DNA of 8,409 nucleotides from Deltaproteobacteria bacterium (GCA_013696695.1 JACCYD010000592.1:1-8409), one strand, 5' to 3'. Shown: positions 1-6,145, counted from the first letter of the stretch. Notes: generated from the sequence alone by a model not told the origin. Made by a program: numbers and translations.

Positions 1-56
1 TGCATGGACGACACCGGTGCAAGCAGCCGGCCATATGACGCTCCGCGCGTATCGTG

Positions 57-1946
57 TCAGAGTGGGCCGAGCGCGTGGAGATCCACCGCCGTCGCCGTGC
101 GCAGCCACACGAGGTACTCGGCGATCGCGTCGCGCTCGACGATCGTCAGCTCCTCGTCGAACCGCGGCATGCCGCTCATGTCGGGCGTCATGTGGATGTT
201 CGATTTCGGGTTGCTGATGAAGCTGATGTAGTACTCGCGGCCGCCGAGCCCGGCGAGGTTCGGGCCCGCACCACCGGGCGTGCCCTCGGCGATCGAGTGG
301 CAGTCGGTGCAGATCTCGTTGAACAGCTTCTTGCCGGTGGTCGTCTTCGCGCGATCGGCATCGCCGGCACCAGACAACGAGTAGAGGTACTCGACGAGCG
401 CCGCCAGCTCCGCCCCCTTGAGGTCGACCGGCTTCATCGCGAGATCCTTCGGGCCATCGTCGGCGGGCTTGGCGCTGCCGCTGCCGGCGCTACCGCTACC
501 CGCACCGCTGCCGCTGCCACTGCCACTGCCACTGCCACTGCCACTGCCACTGCCACTGCCACTGTCGCTGCCACCGCCGGGTGCAGGCGCGGACGGTCCC
601 TTCGCTTCGGCGTCCTGCGCGAGCTTCGCGTCCTTCGCCAGCTTCGTGCGGCCCCAGTACAGATCGCCGCTCGGTGCGAGCAAGAACCCCTCGAGCCACG
701 CGCGATTGCCGTGACCCGGCGCGATCAGCGGCGCCTTACGCTCCTTCGGATCGACGTGACAGCCGGCGCACTTCTGCGCGAACAACGCGCGCGCCTTGTA
801 GAACGGCGGCGTCGCGAAAACATCTTGCGCGCCGGTGACGGGCACGCCGTGCGTCTTCGCAAGCAGGCGCGCCTTGGTGGCGAGGATCTCGGCCTGCTCG
901 CGCCGCTTGCCGAGCTCGTCGTCACCGGCGTCGCGTTTGAACGACATCACGGTGAGCGCGCCGATCGCGGCGAACAATCCGGCGAGCGCGCCGAGCCACA
1001 GCTTGCGCGTACGAGCCTCGCGGCTCGGGCCCTTGTCGAGCATCGGCAGCATGATCAAGAACCCGCCGACGATCGCGGGCACCACGAGCGCGACGATCTT
1101 CTCGGCACTGCCCGACAGCTCGCGCAGCTCGTAGAGCCAGCGGAAGTACCACAGCGGACGCGCGTCGAACGCCTGCGAGGGATCGGCCGGCGCCATCAGT
1201 CCGACGCCGCCGTAGTAGGCGACGTGGCCGAGCAGCAACACGGTGACGACGAGCATCGCGAACGCATCGCGAACGCCTTGATCGGGCCAGCGCGGCGCGG
1301 CGGCCTTCTTGGCGACCGGCGTGGTGCCGTGGCGGCGCGCGAGCCAGATGTGCAGCACGGTCAGCAGCGCGACGATCGCCGGCAGCGCGATCACGTGAAG
1401 CGCGTAGAACCGCGTCAGCGTCAGGTTGCCGTAGTCGTTGCCGCCGAGCGCGAGATCCTTGATCACGCCGCCGACGACCGGCGTGCCTGCGGCGATGCCG
1501 AGCTCGACGCGGTTCGCCCAGTAGCCTTCTTGATCCCACCGCAGCACGTAGCCGGTGACGGCCCACGCGAGCGTGAGCAGTAGCAACAACACGCCGAGCC
1601 ACCACACCAGCTCTCGCGGCTTCTTGTACGCACCCGCGACGGCGGTCTGCACGAGGTGCAAGCCGGCGACGATCACGATCGCGGCACCGCCGTGATGGTG
1701 GACGCCGCGCACCAGCCAGCCCATCGACGATTGATCCTGGATGTACGCCACCGAGGCCCACGCATCGGTGGTCGACGGGCTATAGAACGCGGAGAGCGCG
1801 GCGCCGGTGAGTCCCTCGACGAGGAACAGGAACACCAGCACCTTGCCGAACACGTACGCGAACGACGCACCGCCCTCGATCATCTGCGGCGCAGCATCGA
1901 TGCCGAGCGTTGATCGCTCGCGGAAGAACTCGGAGAGCTTGCTCAC
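57..1946 (-). CDS. Cytochrome b (b6 + subunit IV type) fused to two c-type heme domains
   Basis: Membrane core of a Rieske/cytochrome b quinol-oxidising complex, 629 aa from a GTG start. Seen: about seven membrane helices (roughly residues 28-54, 82-104, 113-135, 180-203, 226-249, 282-303, 315-335). Heme b ligands are H83/H97 (13 residues between) and H184/H199 (14 between); the second spacing is that of cytochrome b6 rather than mitochondrial b. A b6-like WDQ.GYWA stretch lies at 137-144. The Qo motif is PLWY (264-267) instead of PEWY. Seven helices place the C-terminus in the periplasm, as heme attachment requires. It carries CAGCH (393-397, probable axial Met M504) and CTDCH (546-550, probable Met M593). 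A Gly-Ser run at about 460-491 interrupts the first heme domain. The GTG start overlaps the Rieske TGA stop (GTGA) and has GGAG five bases upstream, which suggests translational coupling. In-frame sequence upstream of the GTG is antisense-like noise over the Rieske gene. The b plus c fusion call is firm; the electron acceptor is unknown. Confidence 0.93.
   Translation of the reverse strand: MSKLSEFFRERSTLGIDAAPQMIEGGASFAYVFGKVLVFLFLVEGLTGAALSAFYSPSTTDAWASVAYIQDQSSMGWLVRGVHHHGGAAIVIVAGLHLVQTAVAGAYKKPRELVWWLGVLLLLLTLAWAVTGYVLRWDQEGYWANRVELGIAAGTPVVGGVIKDLALGGNDYGNLTLTRFYALHVIALPAIVALLTVLHIWLARRHGTTPVAKKAAAPRWPDQGVRDAFAMLVVTVLLLGHVAYYGGVGLMAPADPSQAFDARPLWYFRWLYELRELSGSAEKIVALVVPAIVGGFLIMLPMLDKGPSREARTRKLWLGALAGLFAAIGALTVMSFKRDAGDDELGKRREQAEILATKARLLAKTHGVPVTGAQDVFATPPFYKARALFAQKCAGCHVDPKERKAPLIAPGHGNRAWLEGFLLAPSGDLYWGRTKLAKDAKLAQDAEAKGPSAPAPGGGSDSGSGSGSGSGSGSGSGSGSGAGSGSAGSGSAKPADDGPKDLAMKPVDLKGAELAALVEYLYSLSGAGDADRAKTTTGKKLFNEICTDCHSIAEGTPGGAGPNLAGLGGREYYISFISNPKSNIHMTPDMSGMPRFDEELTIVERDAIAEYLVWLRTATAVDLHALGPL
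516..563 (-). repeat. Coding hexamer microsatellite, eight GCCACT copies (Ser-Gly linker)
   Basis: Eight perfect tandem copies of GCCACT on the plus strand, read as AGTGGC (Ser-Gly) in the cytochrome gene. Degenerate units flank it (GCCGCT at 510-515, GTCGCT at 564-569). Gain or loss of a unit stays in frame and changes the linker by two residues. The encoded run lies between the CAGCH heme site and the probable axial-Met loop of the first cytochrome c domain. Confidence 0.93.
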
Positions 1947-2476
1947 ACCGGCTCCGACGTCGAGCGCCCGAGCTTGTATTGCACCCAGGTCAGCTTGAGT
2001 CGGCCGTCGACGATCTCGACCGGCAGCGAATCGAGACCGCGCTCCGACGGCCCCGACAACTTCGCGCCGTCGGCACCGAACCGCGAGTCGTGGCACGGGC
2101 ACAGGTAGTTGCCTTTGGCGTCGTCCCAGCCGACCGCACATCCGAGGTGCGGACAGATCGCGGACCGCGCCTCGATCTCCTTGGGATGCGCACCGGTGCG
2201 GCGGATCCACGCGGCGCCGAGCACGACATCGCGCGCCGTCGTCCACGCATCCTGGAGCACGGGCGCGATGATCTCGACCCGCGTCGGTGGCTGGCCTTTT
2301 CTGAACCCTGCTACGTCACCGACGTCGAGCGGCTCCTTCGGCGACGACACCGTCTGCTTGCCAGCCGGATCGAGCACGAGCTTGATGACGGGTGCGGCAA
2401 TCACCAACCCCGCACCGCCGCCCAGCGCACACGTCGCGACCTTCAGGAACTTCCTGCGATCCGGCGCATCAGCCAT
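1943..2476 (-). CDS. Rieske [2Fe-2S] iron-sulfur protein
   Basis: Rieske subunit of the quinol-oxidising complex, 177 aa. It takes one electron from quinol and passes it to the c-type heme of its partner. Seen: a twin-arginine export signal (RRKFLK at residues 8-13) followed by a hydrophobic helix (about 15-35) that probably stays as the membrane anchor. Cluster box 1 is CPHLGC (108-113) and box 2 is CPCH (126-129). By family knowledge C108, H110, C126 and H129 bind the cluster, and C113 and C128 form the disulfide. A GP turn follows at 142-143. The residue after box 2 is Asp (CPCHDSRF), where Gly is usual. I chose the ATG at 2476 because it places the RR motif near the N-terminus; a GTG at 2491 would add five residues but lies in a hairpin. 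No clear Shine-Dalgarno is seen for either. The gene ends in a 4-base overlap with the cytochrome b/c gene. Confidence 0.95.
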   Translation of the reverse strand: MADAPDRRKFLKVATCALGGGAGLVIAAPVIKLVLDPAGKQTVSSPKEPLDVGDVAGFRKGQPPTRVEIIAPVLQDAWTTARDVVLGAAWIRRTGAHPKEIEARSAICPHLGCAVGWDDAKGNYLCPCHDSRFGADGAKLSGPSERGLDSLPVEIVDGRLKLTWVQYKLGRSTSEPV

Positions 2477-2480
2477 GCGT

Positions 2481-2495
2481 GACGGTAACACCGTC
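2481..2495. repeat. Small inverted repeat just upstream of the Rieske start
   Basis: GACGGT and ACCGTC (six perfect base pairs, loop AAC) end four bases from the Rieske ATG on the minus strand. The repeat covers the place where a Shine-Dalgarno would sit and includes the alternative GTG start. It could affect initiation, but it is short and may be chance. Confidence 0.4.
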
Positions 2496-2516
2496 TCGGT
2501 GGCGGAATGCTTTACG

Positions 2517-2536
2517 TGCCGATCGAACGATCGGCA
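2517..2536. repeat. Perfect 9-bp hairpin between the dksA-like and Rieske genes
   Basis: Arms TGCCGATCG and CGATCGGCA are separated by two bases. On the minus strand the hairpin starts directly after the TGA stop of the dksA-like gene (2537-2539). No T-run follows it, so it is not a classical intrinsic terminator. It could be an mRNA-stabilising or processing element in an operon, or a protein-binding palindrome. Confidence 0.6.
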
Positions 2537-2932
2537 TCACCCCATCGTGCGCTCTTCGCGCTCCTGGTCTTCCTTGCACTTGATGCAGAGTGAAGTCTCC
2601 GGGCGCGCCTCGAGACGCTTCTTGCCGATCGGCTCCTCGCAGATCTCGCAGACGCCAAAGGTGCCTTCGTCGATCTTCTTCAGTGCGAGGGCGAGCTTCG
2701 ACAACAGATTCTTCTCGCGGCCGCGGAGGCGGAACTCGAACGATTGGATGTACTCGCTCGACGCGAGGTCCATCTCGTCGGGCAGATCGTTCGTATCGAG
2801 GGTCATCCCCTCGGAGAGCATCAGGCGAGCGCGTTCGAGCACCTGCTTCCGCTTGTCTTCGAGCTGCTCTTGAAACTTCTTCAGCTCTTTCTTCGTCAGT
2901 GCCTTCGATTGCGTCGCTGTGGTCGTGGTCAC
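2537..2932 (-). CDS. dksA: DksA/TraR-family RNA polymerase-binding zinc-finger protein
   Basis: 131 aa, cytoplasmic. Family members insert a coiled coil into the RNA polymerase secondary channel and, with ppGpp in proteobacteria, retune promoters under starvation. Seen: a charged N-terminal coiled-coil region (about 12-45); the tip motif D52-x-x-D55-x-A57, matching the DxxDxA signature of DksA; a second helix (about 60-88); and a four-cysteine zinc finger C95-x2-C98 ... C116-x2-C119 with 17 residues between the pairs. It is about 20 residues shorter than E. coli DksA, mainly at the N-terminus. The GTG start has the best Shine-Dalgarno in the window (GAGGGGG, four bases away). A promoter-like element lies 47 bases further upstream. 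The Rieske gene follows 60 bases downstream on the same strand. The family call is firm. Whether it is the main DksA or one of several paralogs cannot be told from this window. Confidence 0.9.
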   Translation of the reverse strand: MTTTTATQSKALTKKELKKFQEQLEDKRKQVLERARLMLSEGMTLDTNDLPDEMDLASSEYIQSFEFRLRGREKNLLSKLALALKKIDEGTFGVCEICEEPIGKKRLEARPETSLCIKCKEDQEREERTMG

Positions 2933-2978
2933 GGGTCCCCCTCGAAACGGGTGCGGAAGGCTCTAAATGAAGCGCCAG

Positions 2979-3007
2979 AGGATAGTGATCCACCCTCGTG
3001 CTGACAA
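2979..3007 (-). promoter_or_regulatory. Predicted sigma70-type promoter for the dksA-like gene
   Basis: On the minus strand, TTGTCA (3007-3002, 5 of 6 to consensus) and TATCCT (2984-2979, 4 of 6) are 17 bases apart. Transcription would start near 2972, giving a leader of about 40 bases that contains the GAGGGGG ribosome-binding site. Prediction from consensus match only. Confidence 0.45.
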
Positions 3008-3050
3008 CCCCTCCAACCGGATCTGCTCCACTCTTACACCTGCCGATGCC

Positions 3051-3079
3051 TTGACACCGTGTAGGTGGTCCTCGAAACT
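3051..3079 (+). promoter_or_regulatory. Possible promoter for the ribbon-helix-helix gene
   Basis: A perfect -35 hexamer TTGACA (3051-3056) is followed after 17 bases by the poor -10 match GAAACT (3074-3079, 3 of 6). The predicted transcript would begin within a few bases of the ATG at 3088, making it leaderless or nearly so. This fits the absence of a Shine-Dalgarno there. Confidence 0.3.
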
Positions 3080-3087
3080 AGCTGGCG

Positions 3088-3288
3088 ATGGCCGGCTCCG
3101 ATAAACGCAAGCAGTCCCTGTATTTTCCTGAAGACATGCTGAAGGAAATCCAAGACGAAGCGACCAGGCAGGACCGGTCCCTGTCGTGGATCGTTCAAAA
3201 AGCGTGGAAGATCGCACGCAAGGAAATCATGAAGTACCCGTCGGTGAACGAGTTTCCCGGCGAAGAAGACGAGAAGGAAATCGCGTAA
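3088..3288 (+). CDS. Small ribbon-helix-helix (CopG/MetJ-like fold) protein
   Basis: 66 aa, probably a dimeric DNA-binding protein. Seen: a basic N-terminus with a short strand (KQSLYF, 8-13), an amphipathic helix (about 15-28), a turn (QDRSLS, 28-33) and a second helix (about 33-48). This is the order and length of a ribbon-helix-helix domain. The tail is acidic (54-66). The sequence strongly resembles a small conserved protein of myxobacteria that I recall as family TIGR04563; that identification is from memory. It is transcribed away from the dksA-like gene. The alpha/beta hydrolase starts 49 bases downstream on the same strand, so they may share a transcript. There is no toxin partner of usual type next to it, so I do not call it an antitoxin. 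Targets are unknown. Confidence 0.8.
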   Translation: MAGSDKRKQSLYFPEDMLKEIQDEATRQDRSLSWIVQKAWKIARKEIMKYPSVNEFPGEEDEKEIA

Positions 3289-3337
3289 GCAAGCGCGGCC
3301 TTTTCTCGTCACTTGATTCACCGCTAAATTTGTTCGC

Positions 3338-4249
3338 ATGCAGACGGCGTGGGGATATGCCGTCGCACCGAGTGATGGCAGCCCACTCTTCTACGAATCG
3401 TGGGGAGAGCGTGGTTCGCGCACGCCCGTCCTTCTCTGCGACGGTATTGGTTGCGACGGCTACGTCTGGCGCTACCTGAAGACCGATCTCGAGCAGCGCT
3501 TCGGGCTGCATCCTCATTATCGAGGACACGGGCGCACCGCGCCGCCGCGCGATCCGCAGCGCGTCAGCATCGAGGACCTCGCAGATGATGTGGCATGCGT
3601 GCTCGACGATGCACTCGTCGATCGCGCCGTGCTCGTCGGCCATTCGATGGGCGTGCAGGTCGCGCTCGAGACCTATCGACGCCACGCCGATCGGGTCGCC
3701 GGGCTGGTCCTCGTCTGTGGCGCGCCGTCTCATCCATTGAAGACGTTTCGTGGCTCGGCGGCGCTCGAGGACGTCTTGCCGACGATCCAGCGCTGGATTC
3801 ATCGCGTCCCGAACGTGATCAACCGCGTCACCCGCTTCGTCCTGCCCACTCGGCTAGCGTACGAGGTCGCGAGTCGGCTCGAGATCCGACGCGAGCTCGT
3901 CGAGCCGGCCGACTTCATGCCCTACCTCGAGGGGATGGCTCGCATCGACTCGAGGTTGTTCATCGCGATGCTATCGGCGGCGGGTCAGCATTCCGCAGAT
4001 GATCTGTTGCCGACCATCGCCGTACCGTCGTTGGTGGTCGCCGGGGGCAGAGATGGCTTCACGCCACCCGACCGAAGTCGTGCGATGGCGGAGGCCATCC
4101 CGGGAGCCGAGCTACTCGAGATTCCCAACGCGTCTCACACCGCGCCGATCGAACGACCGCACCTGGTTGACTGGACGATCCGAGATTTCCTCCGTCGACG
4201 AGTCGATGCCGCCGTCGAAGAAAACAGTGCGCCGGTGAAAGTGCAGTGA
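3338..4249 (+). CDS. Alpha/beta-hydrolase fold protein
   Basis: 303 aa, about the normal size for this fold, with no signal peptide, so probably cytosolic. Seen: nucleophile elbow GHSMG (101-105) with S103; acid D239 in GGRDGFTP; base H267 in NASHTAPIERP, giving a complete Ser-Asp-His triad. The oxyanion-hole segment reads LLCDGIGCDGYVW (32-44) in place of the common HG motif, and a conserved YRGHGR follows at 61-66. A cap domain lies between about 130 and 225. Substrates of this superfamily range over esters, lactones, epoxides and haloalkanes; nothing here decides between them. No Shine-Dalgarno precedes the ATG. The sequence TAAATT sits seven bases upstream of it and could be a -10 element for a leaderless transcript. 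The fold and an active enzyme are well supported; the substrate is not. Confidence 0.9.
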   Translation: MQTAWGYAVAPSDGSPLFYESWGERGSRTPVLLCDGIGCDGYVWRYLKTDLEQRFGLHPHYRGHGRTAPPRDPQRVSIEDLADDVACVLDDALVDRAVLVGHSMGVQVALETYRRHADRVAGLVLVCGAPSHPLKTFRGSAALEDVLPTIQRWIHRVPNVINRVTRFVLPTRLAYEVASRLEIRRELVEPADFMPYLEGMARIDSRLFIAMLSAAGQHSADDLLPTIAVPSLVVAGGRDGFTPPDRSRAMAEAIPGAELLEIPNASHTAPIERPHLVDWTIRDFLRRRVDAAVEENSAPVKVQ

Positions 4250-4365
4250 TACGCTCCCGCATCTGTTCGTGGGGACAGTTGAACCCTGCTCGGCTTCTGG
4301 TTGAGGCCGATTCGGGTTAGCTCTCAGTTACCCTGAACAAATCGTAAGGTTTCGCGCGGAATTTC

Positions 4366-4385
4366 ATCGCTTTTCAAAAAGTGAT
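4366..4385. repeat. AT-rich inverted repeat in the 4250-4465 gap
   Basis: ATCGCTTTT and AAAAGTGAT (one G-T wobble) face each other across two bases. No T-run follows on the plus strand, so it is not a terminator for the hydrolase gene. It lies 80 bases upstream of the next start and could be an operator. I see nothing else firm in this gap. Confidence 0.35.
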
Positions 4386-4465
4386 CGGGCAAGGTCGCGG
4401 TCCATCGCAGCGCCACCTTGTGGGGGAAAAACACGGTTCTCGCTGCGAACCAGGACAAAAAAGCC

Positions 4466-4879
4466 ATGGAAACCGACAAGTCAATGACACGCCCTGTCCT
4501 CCGTCGGCTCGATGACGACAACGACGGCTTGGTCGCTCTGCCTCCCATTCCGCTGGTCCGCCAGCGCCTGCGTGCTTCGGTGAAAGATTTCTCCGTCTCG
4601 CAGCCGGGTCGCCGTGCCGCCTGTCTCGCCGCTGTCTGGATCGCAGCCACCGGATGTGAAGCTGACCTCAATCATTACGACCATGAGGAAGCGCTCCGCA
4701 CGTATCGCCTGATCGAGTCGGAGCTCCGCGCCGAGCTCCGAATCTCGCTCGGTCGCGCGATCACCAACGAGCCGCATGCAGCCACTCGCAACACGATGAT
4801 CAGCATGCTCGAGCACCTCGAAGAGCTCGAAGCCGCTGCTGTTGCGCCGCGCCCCGCGCGCCGCCGCCGTCGTCGCTAA
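4466..4879 (+). CDS. Unrecognised 137-aa protein with poly-arginine tail
   Basis: I do not recognise the family. Seen: an acidic patch (LDDDND, 15-20), a proline-containing stretch (25-31), a short hydrophobic segment AACLAAVWIAATGC (51-64), then a long charged, probably helical region (66-124) and a C-terminus of six consecutive arginines (132-137). The segment ending in ATGC resembles a lipoprotein signal, but it begins about 50 residues from the chosen start, so export is doubtful unless translation begins further in (for example GTG at residue 39). I chose the ATG at 4466 because AGGA lies ten bases upstream. A TTG at 4418 would add 16 residues, and an ATG at 4484 would remove six. The stop codon lies in a hairpin loop, and a strong terminator follows. 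It is probably a real gene, judging by that terminator and its start signal; function unknown. Confidence 0.6.
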   Translation: METDKSMTRPVLRRLDDDNDGLVALPPIPLVRQRLRASVKDFSVSQPGRRAACLAAVWIAATGCEADLNHYDHEEALRTYRLIESELRAELRISLGRAITNEPHAATRNTMISMLEHLEELEAAAVAPRPARRRRRR

Positions 4880-4938
4880 CGCGACGACGCGCTTTCACTC
4901 GCTGTATGGCGCGTTAGCGACCGTACAGTAGTGAAAGC
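4868..4938 (+). repeat. Nested and interleaved inverted repeats at the gene end
   Basis: Three perfect inverted repeats compete here. (a) 4868-4876 with 4881-4889, nine pairs, tetraloop TAAC holding the TAA stop codon. (b) 4872-4883 with 4910-4921, twelve pairs. (c) 4891-4899 (GCTTTCACT) with 4930-4938 (AGTGAAAGC), nine pairs, extended inside by CTGTA/TACAG. Repeats a and b exclude each other, and b and c are interleaved, so they could form a pseudoknot or alternative folds ahead of the terminator. Confidence 0.75.
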
Positions 4939-4941
4939 CAG

Positions 4942-4979
4942 AAGCGCGGTCACCGGTCGGTGATCGTAGCCGCGCTTTT
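4942..4979 (+). terminator. Intrinsic terminator after the 137-aa gene
   Basis: Outer stem AAGCGCGG (4942-4949) with CCGCGCTT (4970-4977), inner stem TCACCG (4950-4955) with CGGTGA (4958-4963), and a TTTT tract ending at 4979. On the opposite strand it is followed only by a broken T-stretch, so it may act weakly on the convergent dehydrogenase gene ending at 5035. Confidence 0.8.
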
Positions 4980-5034
4980 GACCGCGTTTCGTACAGACGT
5001 TGTATCGCCGGGTCGCTTCGACTCGTCACCTTGC

Positions 5035-6024
5035 TCATCGCGAGAGCAAGATCTTCAACACGCCCGGCTTCGCGGCGTCGCGCATCGCGTCTTCGGCGTG
5101 ATCGAGCGACACCACGTCGCTGATCAGGCGCGAGAGATCGACACTCCCGCTAGCGAGCAGCTGAAGCGCCGGTGCAAACCGGCCGCATCGCGATCCTACG
5201 ACCGAGATCTCGTCGACCACGATCCGCGCGGCGTCGACCGGCGTCGCACCGTGAAACGTCGACTTGAGGACGAGCGTGCCCTGCGGTCGGAGGAGATCGA
5301 GGGCGAGCGCGAAGCCATCCGCACTCCCGGACGCTTCGATCACGACGTCGAGCTTTCCGCTCCGGACGCTCGTGCGCCGGCGTGCCTCGTCGATGGAGAT
5401 CCCTTCAACCGGCGCGAGTGCCAATTTGTCCGGATGCTTGCCCACCAGGATCGGCTGGCGCGGCGCGAGCGCCATCGCGATCAGGAGTCCGAGCTTGCCG
5501 TCACCGATGATCGCGATCCGGCATCCGGCCGGGATCGGACAGCGCTCGAGCACGCCGAGCGCCGCTGCGAGCGGCTCGACGAACACCGCCTGGAGATCGG
5601 ACACGCCGTCGGGCACCGCGATCAGGTTGCGCGGCGGGAGTCGGAGGAGATCTGCATGCGCGCCGTCGCGGCCGACGATCCCGAGCACCGTCCGGGTCGG
5701 GCAATGTCGCGAATCGCCAGTCGCGCACAGCGCGCAGGTTCCGCAGCCGGCGTTGATCTCGCCGACGACGCGCGTCCCAACCGCCAGCGTTGAAGCGCCG
5801 CCCCCCGACTCGAGTGAGCCTATCGGCGACGCGGCCACTGACTCGATCACGCCGACGAACTCGTGACCGAGCGTGCCGCGAAATCCCATGTAGCCGCGCG
5901 CGAGCTCGAGGTCGGTGTTGCAGATGCCCGACATCGTGATGCGAACGAGCGCTTCGCCGGTTGTTTCGGGGCTCGCCGTCTCGACGAGAGAAGCCCCATC
6001 GTCCACAACACGCAGCGCTCGCAT
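5035..6024 (-). CDS. Zinc-dependent medium-chain (MDR) alcohol dehydrogenase-like protein
   Basis: 329 aa, probably a cytosolic NAD(P)-dependent dehydrogenase of an alcohol or polyol. Seen: probable catalytic-zinc ligands C35 (in GICNTDLE), H54-E55 (GHEFVG) and E150 (VEPLAAAL); four structural-zinc cysteines C94, C97, C100 and C108; a Rossmann nucleotide-binding turn GDGKLG (174-179); and a C-terminal catalytic-domain end (ISDVVSLDHAEDAM). Residues 68-80 form a Gly/Ser-rich insertion after the GHEFVG strand. The CNTDLE...GYMGFRGTLGHEFVG run resembles a little-studied MDR group (cd08242-like, from memory) rather than classical ADH. Substrate unknown. It stands alone: the upstream 404 bases are non-coding with repeats and palindromes, and the downstream neighbour is convergent. 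No Shine-Dalgarno is seen; GATACT lies eight bases before the ATG and could be a -10 element of a leaderless transcript. Confidence 0.9.
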   Translation of the reverse strand: MRALRVVDDGASLVETASPETTGEALVRITMSGICNTDLELARGYMGFRGTLGHEFVGVIESVAASPIGSLESGGGASTLAVGTRVVGEINAGCGTCALCATGDSRHCPTRTVLGIVGRDGAHADLLRLPPRNLIAVPDGVSDLQAVFVEPLAAALGVLERCPIPAGCRIAIIGDGKLGLLIAMALAPRQPILVGKHPDKLALAPVEGISIDEARRRTSVRSGKLDVVIEASGSADGFALALDLLRPQGTLVLKSTFHGATPVDAARIVVDEISVVGSRCGRFAPALQLLASGSVDLSRLISDVVSLDHAEDAMRDAAKPGVLKILLSR

Positions 6025-6082
6025 CGCGTTCGAGTATCACGCGCCTCCGCCGAGGGATCACGAGCTACCCCCATCATCCGCG

Positions 6083-6140
6083 TAGTGACGGCGTGGTCCA
6101 CAATGTAATGACGTCAGATGTAATGACGGCGTAGACCACG
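6083..6140. repeat. Imperfect direct repeats with central TGACGTCA palindrome
   Basis: TAGTGACGGCGTGGTCCACA (6083-6102) and a copy at 6121-6140 match at 16 of 20 positions. ATGTAATGACG occurs twice, 14 bases apart (6104-6114 and 6118-6128). Between lies the perfect palindrome TGACGTCA (6109-6116). CGTGGTC (6092-6098) and GACCACG (6134-6140) form an outer inverted repeat centred near 6116. This arrangement suggests regulator-binding sites 60-115 bases upstream of the dehydrogenase start. Confidence 0.6.
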
Positions 6141-6145
6141 GCGTA

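Noticed and set aside
1..56. Left edge sequence as part of a gene.
   Set aside because: It lies downstream of the cytochrome stop on the minus strand. I see only a CACCGGTG palindrome at 12-19 and no T-run, so no feature is supported.
516..563. GCCACTG units resembling the B12-box of cobalamin riboswitches.
   Set aside because: They are tandem units of a coding Ser-Gly linker, on the strand opposite to the gene, and not upstream of a B12-related gene.
54..1583. A 509-codon plus-strand open frame across the cytochrome b/c gene.
   Set aside because: It is antisense to a gene with clear heme and membrane motifs, reads as Arg/Ala-rich low-complexity sequence, and includes a translated microsatellite. 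Long antisense frames are expected at this GC content.
1947..2246. N-terminal extension of the cytochrome b/c frame by 100 codons.
   Set aside because: The extension runs over the Rieske gene in another frame and is Arg-rich noise. The GTG at 1946 with GGAG and the GTGA overlap is a better start.
4324..4816. Minus-strand frames over the 137-aa gene (115 and 111 codons).
   Set aside because: They have no recognisable domains, no ribosome-binding site, and run against the terminator-bearing plus-strand gene.
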